Shown here: positions 6,401 through 11,474 of the stretch, piece by piece | Layout: each line of letters starts with the position of its first letter | How positions within the stretch are numbered: position 1 is the first letter of the stretch | From: Holosporales bacterium | Lineage (GTDB): Bacteria > Pseudomonadota > Alphaproteobacteria > Caedimonadales > UBA9215 | DNA: 11,474 nucleotides | Direction of reading: 5' to 3' | Assembly (NCBI GenBank): GCA_003503995.1 | Contig: DOCA01000045.1 | Location: 1-11,474, forward strand | Notes under the pieces: generated by a model | What the model was told of the DNA's origin: nothing | The model's database searches: none | The model's input: only the letters and a program-made list of their open reading frames with translations | Translations under genes and position numbers: made by a program

Positions 6401-7677
6401 TTGTTTTTTTCATATTCATCGATACTGTTTGGCAAAGGAAGAGGCCTTTCAATCATTCCAAGTAGAGGCATAATTAAAAGGAAAAAGCCAAAATAGTAAA
6501 CTGTTGTAATGCGACCAATGAGCATGGCAATTCCTTCAGGAGGCTGAGAACCTACCCATCCAAGAGCAAGACAACTGAAGATAAAGAGCCAAAAGAATTT
6601 TTTATAAAGGGGGCGAAACTTCGCACTTCTGACGGAAGATTTATCAAGCCATGGCACGGCAGCTAAGATACCAACGGCGCTGAACATCAAGAGAACACCA
6701 GAAAGCTTGTCTGGAACACAGCGTAAAATAGCATAAAAAGGCAAGAAATACCATTCAGGAACAATGTGAGGGGGGGTGACAAGAGGGTCTGCTGGCATAT
6801 AGTTGTCAGGCTCTCCAAAGAAGTTGGGAGCAAAAAAGACAAACCCTGCCCAAACTAACAGAAAGGTACCTAAGCCAAAAAGATCTTTATAGGTATAATA
6901 AGGGTGAAAAGGAACAACGTCTTTTGCTGTTTTTTTATCGATACCCAAGGGATTATTAGAACCGTGTTGATGAAGGGCAACAAGGTGCAGAACAACAATG
7001 CCAACAATGGCAAAGGGTAATAAATAGTGGAGGGCAAAAAAGCGGTTTAAAGTTGGATTATCAACGGAGAACCCACCTAATAACCATTCCATGATACCCG
7101 TGCCAAGTTTTAGGGAGATAGCTGAGTCCCCAATGGCAAAGTTGATATCAAAAGCCGTAAAGAAATTGGTAATCACGGTGGCCCCCCAGAAGCTCATTTG
7201 CCCCCAAGGTAAGACGTATCCCATGAAGGCTGTTGCCATCATTAAAAAGAAAATCACAACACCCATAATCCATAAGAGTTCACGGGGCGTTTTATAGGAG
7301 CCATAATAAAGGCCTCTAAACATATGGAGGTAAACAAGAATAAAGAACATTGTTGCACCATTCATATGAACATAGCGGAGAAGCCAGCCAAAGTTAACTT
7401 CTCGCATGATGCGCTCTACGCTTTCAAAAGCATGATCCACATGGGGGGTGTGTTGCATGGCAAGGAAAATGCCCGTTAAAATCATAACCACAAGAGTGAT
7501 GCCGGCAAGAGATCCAAAGTTCCAGAAATAGTTAAGGTTTTTTGGCGTTTTATACTCAATCAGTTCTTTGTTCATAAACTCAAAGATCGGCAAACGGTGT
7601 TCAACCCAATTTTTAAGGCCTTTTTCTTTAGCTGCTGCGATTTGAGAAGGTTGTAGGTCGACTTTATCTTTAGACAT
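6391..7677 (-). CDS. petB: Cytochrome b, bc1 complex
   Basis: This is the membrane core of quinol:cytochrome c oxidoreductase, carrying haems bL and bH and both quinone sites. It is full length at 428 residues and is not split as in b6f systems. Haem ligands are visible as H104 and H118 in helix B (RYVHMN, YLHMFRG) and H217 and H231 in helix D (FALHYLLP, VVLHLVALH). Both pairs are 14 residues apart, which indicates bc1 rather than b6f. The Qo-site segments LPWGQMSFWGATVIT (156-170) and PEWY (307-310) are intact. The first 45 residues form a hydrophilic extension before the first membrane helix. The start follows GGAGG at 9 nt and overlaps the petA stop by 8 nt. Confidence 0.97.
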   Translation of the reverse strand: MSKDKVDLQPSQIAAAKEKGLKNWVEHRLPIFEFMNKELIEYKTPKNLNYFWNFGSLAGITLVVMILTGIFLAMQHTPHVDHAFESVERIMREVNFGWLLRYVHMNGATMFFILVYLHMFRGLYYGSYKTPRELLWIMGVVIFFLMMATAFMGYVLPWGQMSFWGATVITNFFTAFDINFAIGDSAISLKLGTGIMEWLLGGFSVDNPTLNRFFALHYLLPFAIVGIVVLHLVALHQHGSNNPLGIDKKTAKDVVPFHPYYTYKDLFGLGTFLLVWAGFVFFAPNFFGEPDNYMPADPLVTPPHIVPEWYFLPFYAILRCVPDKLSGVLLMFSAVGILAAVPWLDKSSVRSAKFRPLYKKFFWLFIFSCLALGWVGSQPPEGIAMLIGRITTVYYFGFFLLIMPLLGMIERPLPLPNSIDEYEKNKCK

Positions 7678-8260
7678 TTACGGGAGCCTCCTTGCCAATT
7701 CGTAGAGTTGTATCATCAAGGAACATATAAGGGGGGATAGGAAGATTTTTGGGAGCAGGTCCTTGCCTAACGCGCCCAGACACATCATAGGCTGACCCGT
7801 GACAGGGGCAAAACCACCCACCATATTCGCCTCGGTTATCCGTTGGTTTTTGCCCAGAAGGTACACAGCCAAGGTGGGTGCACACCCCAACAACCACAAG
7901 CCATTCTGGTTTTTGAATACGATCTTTATCAAGTTCAGGGTCAATGAATTTTGAAGCATCTTTTTCTTGAACAGACTGAACTTCTTCTGGGGTGCGGCGT
8001 CTAATGAAAATAGGCTTTCCGCGCCACATCACGGTAATGGCCTGACCCAGCTGAAGAGATTTGATGTCCACATCAACTTCAGCTGCCGCAGCCACATCAG
8101 CTGCAGGATTCATACTGCTTACAAAAGGGTAAAGGAAACTTCCAGCACCAACAGCACCGGCGGCACCTGAAGCAAGAATTAAGAAATCGCGGCGGGTTTG
8201 GGGGGTAGGCTTTTTTAAAGCCTTTTTAGCATTTTTTTGCAGTATTTGTTTTGTGCTCAT
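7670..8260 (-). CDS. petA: Rieske iron-sulfur subunit, bc1 complex
   Basis: The Rieske [2Fe-2S] protein shuttles electrons from quinol at the Qo site to cytochrome c1. The cluster motifs CTHLGC (127-132) and CPCHGS (151-156) are complete: two Cys and two His as ligands, plus the two Cys of the conserved disulfide. A twin-arginine motif (TRRDFL, 22-27) precedes the single N-terminal membrane segment (about 28-47), consistent with Tat export of a folded cluster protein. A 20-residue basic stretch precedes the Tat motif. The start at 8260 has only a weak ribosome binding site. It is the first gene of the petABC run, and the flexible hinge region (MNPAADVAAAAEV) is of the alphaproteobacterial type. 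Confidence 0.96.
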   Translation of the reverse strand: MSTKQILQKNAKKALKKPTPQTRRDFLILASGAAGAVGAGSFLYPFVSSMNPAADVAAAAEVDVDIKSLQLGQAITVMWRGKPIFIRRRTPEEVQSVQEKDASKFIDPELDKDRIQKPEWLVVVGVCTHLGCVPSGQKPTDNRGEYGGWFCPCHGSAYDVSGRVRQGPAPKNLPIPPYMFLDDTTLRIGKEAPVNV

Positions 8261-8544
8261 GGGCCATCTAACAAGATTGTTTTTATTAAAATTACCATTG
8301 TCTTGCCTTAAAAAGTAGCCCTTTTATGATAATTTTTAGGAAAAGAAAAAAAGTGTTGCAAAAAAACCGCCTTTTTTAGAAAGGTAAAGACCAAAGGAAA
8401 AAGTATTTTTCTTTAAGTTTCAAGGGACTTCCCAAAAAACAAGCTTTAGAACTGACATTTTTTAAAAAAGTTACGAAAAATTAACTTAATTTTTAAAAAA
8501 TGAAGATGTCTTTCTTTTTAATTATTTTTTTAGGATGTTCTTTT
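8261..8544. promoter_or_regulatory. AT-rich divergent regulatory region petA/divK
   Basis: This 284-bp spacer lies between the divergent petA and divK-like starts and must hold the promoters of both. Visible elements are a 12-bp palindrome TTTTTTAAAAAA (8458-8469), a 19-bp inverted repeat with 9-nt arms around C (8476-8494), and the inverted repeat GGGACTTCCC near 8424-8433. A weak minus-strand pair TTGCAA (8356-8361) and TAAAAA (8333-8338) with a 17-nt spacer could serve petA. CTGACA (8452-8457) could be a -35 box for divK, but no good -10 box follows at the right distance. No small open frame with a ribosome binding site is apparent. Confidence 0.4.
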
Positions 8545-9015
8545 ATGGCTAAGGTCCGCAAGAAAGTTTTAATAGTTGAGGATCACTCTTTGAACCTAAA
8601 ACTTTTTAGAGATATTTTGCGTGCAAAGGGTTTTGATACCCTTGAAGATCGTGTTGGGCGACATTGCATAGAGTATGCTGAGAATAATCAGCCCGATTTG
8701 ATTATCTTGGATATTTTATTACCTTATTCCTCTGGTATAGAACTTGCTCATAAATTAAAGAGGAATAGTAAAACAAAACATATCCCTCTGCTGGGCGTAA
8801 CAGCTCTTGCTATTTCTGATACCCACGACAAAATGATAGAGGCTGGTTGTGTTGATTGTTTGACCAAGCCTTTTACCCTTGATCAGTTTTTAAACCCCAT
8901 TGATTTTTCTTTGACTCCTCCCCTTGAAAAAGCCAAAAAAGGTCATAAAAAAAGCACTCTCAACCAGCAGGATGTGAGCGCTCAAGCTTTTAAAATAGCT
9001 AGCTTAACTTACTAA
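8545..9015 (+). CDS. divK: DivK-like single-domain response regulator
   Basis: A CheY-type receiver without an output domain, most like DivK, the essential alphaproteobacterial regulator that links the DivJ/PleC kinases to DivL/CckA and CtrA. Numbering from 8545, the receiver has acidic residues E12-D13 (VLIVEDHSLNLKLF, the DivK-typical VEDnxLNxKLF), phospho-acceptor D56 (DLIILDILLP), T86 (GVTALA) and K108 (LTKPF). This start gives AGGA 9 nt upstream and begins MAKVRKKVLIVED as in DivK; an earlier ATG at 8500 would add a hydrophobic stretch with no counterpart in the family. The receiver ends near residue 121. A basic, polar tail of about 35 residues follows that DivK normally lacks. The gene ends exactly where convergent rpmG ends. 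Confidence 0.8.
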   Translation: MAKVRKKVLIVEDHSLNLKLFRDILRAKGFDTLEDRVGRHCIEYAENNQPDLIILDILLPYSSGIELAHKLKRNSKTKHIPLLGVTALAISDTHDKMIEAGCVDCLTKPFTLDQFLNPIDFSLTPPLEKAKKGHKKSTLNQQDVSAQAFKIASLTY

Positions 9016-9186
9016 TTATTTAATTTTTGCTTCTTTGAACATGCAATGTTTGCGAATGACGGGATCGTATTTACGCACTGTCATTTTCTCAGGTGTATTA
9101 CGTGGGTTCTTCGTTGTTACGTAGAAATAACCAGTTTTTTCTTCGCTTACGAGGCGAATTTTAATGACGGGACCTTTTTTGGCCAT
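9016..9186 (-). CDS. rpmG: 50S ribosomal protein L33
   Basis: A complete 56-residue L33, a small basic protein of the large ribosomal subunit. The translation runs MAKKGPVIKIRLVSEE, KTGYFYVTTKNPRNTPEK, MTVRKYDPVIRKHCMFKEAKIK, which is the proteobacterial form. It has no CxxC zinc ribbon, so it is the zinc-independent type. AGGAG lies 9 nt upstream of the ATG at 9186. Its stop codon touches the divK stop with zero bases between, and the two genes converge. A well-placed promoter at 9222-9251 supports independent transcription. Confidence 0.95.
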   Translation of the reverse strand: MAKKGPVIKIRLVSEEKTGYFYVTTKNPRNTPEKMTVRKYDPVIRKHCMFKEAKIK

Positions 9187-9221
9187 GGTCTTTGTCTCCT
9201 AAAAATAAACTCTAATGCTCT

Positions 9222-9251
9222 CTCATAGCGTACTCCCCTCGCTCTTGTCAA
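9222..9251 (-). promoter_or_regulatory. rpmG promoter
   Basis: On the minus strand a perfect -35 box TTGACA (9246-9251) is followed after 18 nt by TATGAG (9222-9227). The predicted start near 9215 leaves a leader of about 30 nt before the rpmG ATG. An inverted repeat CCCCT (9235-9239) / AGGGG (9251-9255) with an 11-nt loop overlaps the -35 box. It lacks a T tract, so it is not a convincing secB terminator. Confidence 0.65.
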
Positions 9252-9265
9252 GGGGAACCGTCACT

Positions 9266-9742
9266 TTAAGCCTTCTTCTTTGCGGCTTCTTCCATTTGCT
9301 GGTGGTAAAGTGCAGCAAAATCAATGGGGTTTAAAGAGAGGGGCGGAAAACCACCTTCTCGTGTGATGTTAGCAATGACGCTTCTTGCGAAGGGAAAGAG
9401 CATGCGGGGACACTCGATCATCAAGACAGGATGAACAGCTTCTTTTGGAAGATCTTCCCCTAAAGTGAATAAGCCAGCATACTGAATTTCAGAGATGAAA
9501 AGGGGCTCATCATCACGTTTTGCATCAGCTTTAATGGTTAAGACGACTTCAAAAGTTGATTCTTGAACGTTTTGAGCTGTGACATCTATATTTACATTAA
9601 TGTCGGGTTGTGATTCCGAAGGCTGTAGTGCTTTAACAGGATTCGGGTGTTCAAAGGACAAGTCCTTAATATATTGTGCATTAATGGTGAGGGGGGGCAT
9701 TTGAGGCTCTTGAGGAGCTTCTTGCGTATCTTTTTTTCCCAT
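9266..9742 (-). CDS. secB: Protein-export chaperone SecB
   Basis: SecB is a homotetrameric cytosolic chaperone that keeps precursors unfolded and delivers them to SecA. The 158-residue protein has the expected length and characteristic stretches: QYIKDLSFEHPNP (23-35), the beta-strand segment FEVVLTIKADAKRDDEPLF, EIQYAGLFTL (85-94) that forms the client groove, and the conserved MIECPRMLFPFARSVIANIT followed by GGFPPLSLNPIDFAALY. AAGGA lies 9 nt before the start. The acidic, proline-rich first 17 residues and lysine-rich end are the variable parts. It is upstream of rpmG on the same strand but separated from it by a dedicated rpmG promoter, and divergent from rmuC. Confidence 0.96.
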   Translation of the reverse strand: MGKKDTQEAPQEPQMPPLTINAQYIKDLSFEHPNPVKALQPSESQPDINVNIDVTAQNVQESTFEVVLTIKADAKRDDEPLFISEIQYAGLFTLGEDLPKEAVHPVLMIECPRMLFPFARSVIANITREGGFPPLSLNPIDFAALYHQQMEEAAKKKA

Positions 9743-9772
9743 GAGAGAAATTCCTTTATTTTAATTAGTATC

Positions 9773-9801
9773 GCTATATCATGGGACCTATCATTACACA
9801 A
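9773..9801 (-). promoter_or_regulatory. Possible secB promoter
   Basis: On the minus strand TTGTGT (9796-9801) and TATAGC (9773-9778) are separated by 17 nt and stand about 30 nt upstream of the secB start. Box matches are 3 of 6 and 4 of 6, so this is a tentative call in an 84-bp divergent spacer. Confidence 0.33.
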
Positions 9802-9826
9802 GTCTGTGATAGAGGAAAGAACACAA

Positions 9827-11137
9827 ATGGATATGACGCTCATTTTTGCTGCTGGCTTTTTAGGAAGCTTGATAGGGTGTGCCTTTTTAATATGGCGTTT
9901 GCTAAACATCACGGCGGAAAAAGAAGAAGTTTTGCGTGAAAATGTTACCCTCCAATCTTTACAACAAGAGTTGTCTTTCAAATTGGAAAGTGAGCGCCAG
10001 CGGGGGCAGGAAAAAATCGACCTCCTTGAAAAAGCGCAAGGCCAACTCAAAGAAGCTTTTGATGCGGCGAGTGCTCAGGCCCTAGAGCGTAATAATAGAA
10101 CGTTCCTTGATTTGGCCAAAGAAACCCTGGGACAGTTTCATGAAAAATCCAAAGGAGACCTTAAAGGCCGTGAACAAGCCATTGAGCATATGGTAAAACC
10201 TCTTCAAGACGCTCTTGGAAATGTGGACCAAAAACTCCATCATTTGGAAAAAACAAGAGAGTCTGCTTATCAAGTATTACGTCATCAAGTAACAGACTTG
10301 CTTGACTCTCAAAAAGAACTACGTTTAGAAACTGCGAACTTGGTCAAAGCTTTGCGCACACCCCATGTGAGAGGGCGCTGGGGAGAAATGCAACTTAAGC
10401 GCGTTGTTGAAATGAGTGGTATGAATGCCCATTGTGATTTTATGGAGCAACATAGTTATGATAGTGATGACGGAAAATTACGTCCCGATATGGTGGTGAA
10501 TCTACCTGGCGGGAAGCAGTTGATTATTGATGCAAAAGCCCCATTAGCAGCTTATCTTGATGCTATTGATGCACGGGATGAGGCGTCAAAACGAGAACAT
10601 ATGCAAAATCATGCACGACAAGTTAAAAAGCATATTATGGCTCTCTCGAAGCGAGAATATTGGGATAATGTGCAAAAGGCAGATGCACCAGAGTTTGTTG
10701 TGCTCTTTTTACCGGGCGAGGCTTTTTTCTCTGCAGCTCTTGAATATGACCCTTCTTTAATTGAGTTAGGTGTTGAAAATCGTGTCATTTTAGCAACACC
10801 TGCAACTTTAATTGCGCTTCTTCACGCAGTGGCGTATGGATGGAAACAAGAAGCCTTATCTCAAAATGCCAAGGAAATTAGCGAAGCTGGAAAAGAGCTC
10901 TATAAGCGCATGGCCGATATGGGAAAACACTTTTCAAAGCTTGGGACGGATTTAAATACAGCTGTTGGCAGTTATAATAAAACCGTTGGGACCATGGAGC
11001 GCCGAATTTTGCCAGCTGCTCGTAAGTTTAAGGATTTAGAAACGACCTCTCAACAAATTGAGATGAAAGAACCCGTTGAAATTGATCACATTACGCGCCA
11101 TATTCAGGCTCCAGAGCTTTTGGACAAATCTGCTTAA
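9827..11137 (+). CDS. rmuC: RmuC-family DNA recombination protein
   Basis: RmuC (DUF195) proteins limit recombination at inverted repeats and contain a PD-(D/E)XK-type nuclease fold. The 436-residue protein has an N-terminal membrane anchor (about 4-26), a long charged helical region likely to be coiled coil (about 28-175), and the RmuC core. The core shows RGRWGEMQLKRVVEMSGM with E187, then RPDMVVNLPGG with D221 and IIDAKAPL with D235 and K237, which together form the putative active site. Conserved FLPGEAFFSAAL and LATPATLIALLHAVAYGWKQE follow. The open frame extends 60 codons upstream, antisense to secB, but the ATG at 9827 is chosen because AGAGGAAAG precedes it and the anchor begins right after it. 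It is divergent from secB. Confidence 0.93.
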   Translation: MDMTLIFAAGFLGSLIGCAFLIWRLLNITAEKEEVLRENVTLQSLQQELSFKLESERQRGQEKIDLLEKAQGQLKEAFDAASAQALERNNRTFLDLAKETLGQFHEKSKGDLKGREQAIEHMVKPLQDALGNVDQKLHHLEKTRESAYQVLRHQVTDLLDSQKELRLETANLVKALRTPHVRGRWGEMQLKRVVEMSGMNAHCDFMEQHSYDSDDGKLRPDMVVNLPGGKQLIIDAKAPLAAYLDAIDARDEASKREHMQNHARQVKKHIMALSKREYWDNVQKADAPEFVVLFLPGEAFFSAALEYDPSLIELGVENRVILATPATLIALLHAVAYGWKQEALSQNAKEISEAGKELYKRMADMGKHFSKLGTDLNTAVGSYNKTVGTMERRILPAARKFKDLETTSQQIEMKEPVEIDHITRHIQAPELLDKSA

Positions 11138-11193
11138 AATGGAATAGAGTCTTTATTCATGGCAAAACCGCCACAACAGGGAGGAGAGGGTTC

Positions 11194-11222
11194 TTGAACG
11201 TGCCGAAAATCAGGTATATAAT
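11194..11222 (+). promoter_or_regulatory. Promoter of the anchored cytochrome c gene
   Basis: TTGAAC (11194-11199) and a perfect TATAAT (11217-11222) are separated by exactly 17 nt. Transcription would begin near 11229, about 22 nt before the ATG at 11251. It is the best promoter match in the window and shows that the gene does not depend on rmuC transcription. Confidence 0.7.
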
Positions 11223-11250
11223 AAAATAAAAAAACGAAAAGAATTTTCTT

Positions 11251-11474
11251 ATGTCCTCATTCAATATTTTCTCTATGGCTTTCCTCTTAGCCCTTGTGGT
11301 TGTTAAAGGAGCGGATTTAATTGCGGATGGGCTGGTGCATCCCGTTTTCCTTGAGAAAAATGTTTATGTTGTTGAGGGGGTTGATAGCACTGGAGGGGAT
11401 CAAGAGGCTGCGGACAAAGGGCCTGAAATTGAACCCATTGAGCCCCTCTTGGCTTCTGCTAACCTTGAAAATGG
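11251..11474 (+). CDS. Membrane-anchored cytochrome c (CycM type), partial
   Basis: The first 74 codons of a gene cut by the window edge. It starts MSSFNIFSMAFLLALVVVKG, a short N-terminal stretch and an uncleaved-looking membrane anchor. An acidic, Gly- and Ala-containing linker follows, then EPIEPLLASANLENG. This layout is that of alphaproteobacterial anchored cytochromes c (CycM / c552 type), where the phrase PxxxLLAxADxxxG immediately precedes the haem-binding CxxCH. The haem motif itself would lie beyond the window and is not seen, so the call rests on the anchor, linker and pre-haem phrase. Such proteins carry electrons from the bc1 complex to cytochrome c oxidase, which fits petABC nearby. 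The ribosome binding site is weak. Confidence 0.65.
   Translation, partial: MSSFNIFSMAFLLALVVVKGADLIADGLVHPVFLEKNVYVVEGVDSTGGDQEAADKGPEIEPIEPLLASANLEN

Noticed and set aside
7678..7959. 93-codon open frame inside petA on the same strand
   Set aside because: It is a frame-shifted shadow of the Rieske coding sequence and has no family features.
8458..8494. CtrA-type TTAA-N7-TTAA box upstream of divK
   Set aside because: Several TTAA words occur but none at the required 7-nt spacing, and the AT content makes them uninformative.
8500..8544. Hydrophobic N-terminal extension on the DivK-like protein
   Set aside because: DivK proteins begin at the residues encoded from 8545, which has its own ribosome binding site; the extension is AT-rich spacer read through.
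9647..9826. RmuC start 60 codons upstream
   Set aside because: The extension is antisense to secB and the true membrane anchor and ribosome binding site are at 9827.
9592..10050. 152-codon open frame antisense to rmuC and overlapping secB
   Set aside because: Both strands here are explained by well-conserved secB and rmuC; the frame has no ribosome binding site or recognisable motif.
11140..11160. Inverted repeat GAATA/TATTC after rmuC as a terminator
   Set aside because: The stem is only 5 bp and no T tract follows, so it is not a convincing intrinsic terminator.

Overview
The window looks like chromosomal core DNA from an alphaproteobacterium of moderate to low GC. All genes read with the standard bacterial code. 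The evidence is a complete bc1-type petABC set, a membrane-anchored cytochrome c of the CycM type (partial), a DivK-like receiver, a zinc-free L33 ribosomal protein, SecB, and lysine biosynthesis by the succinylase route (DapD, DapE). The AT-rich composition, tight packing and long poly-A/T spacers would suit a host-associated lineage such as Holosporales, but that placement is inference and no marker here proves it.

Layout. Positions 1-161 are non-coding, with small hairpins and a plus-strand terminator. A stand-alone HNH-nuclease-like gene follows on the minus strand (162-575). A divergent promoter region leads into a plus-strand unit of ftsE, ftsX and a GmhB-like HAD phosphatase (810-3107). 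Against it runs a compact minus-strand run of six genes, read from 8260 down to 3065: petA, petB, petC, an exported DUF192 protein, dapD and dapE. A 284-bp AT-rich spacer separates petA from a divergent divK-like gene (8545-9015). That gene abuts, stop to stop, a convergent rpmG (9016-9186). secB (minus) and rmuC (plus) are divergent from one another, and the window ends in the first 74 codons of an anchored cytochrome c with a near-consensus promoter.

How the genes work together. PetA, PetB and PetC form the quinol:cytochrome c oxidoreductase, and the last gene probably encodes the cytochrome c that carries electrons from it to a terminal oxidase. FtsE and FtsX form the divisome ABC complex that controls peptidoglycan hydrolysis. 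DapD and DapE supply meso-diaminopimelate for lysine and peptidoglycan. The GmhB-like enzyme may act in heptose/LPS precursor synthesis. DivK relates to the cell cycle, SecB to export and RmuC to DNA maintenance.

I see no CRISPR array, prophage, insertion sequence, toxin-antitoxin pair or defence island. No clearly new system is visible. The points most worth a second look are the unassigned RNA-like segment at the left edge, the lone HNH gene, the respiratory plus lysine operon, the GmhB-like protein lacking its zinc ligands, the rearranged divK/rpmG pair, and the two mutually exclusive hairpins in the ftsE leader.
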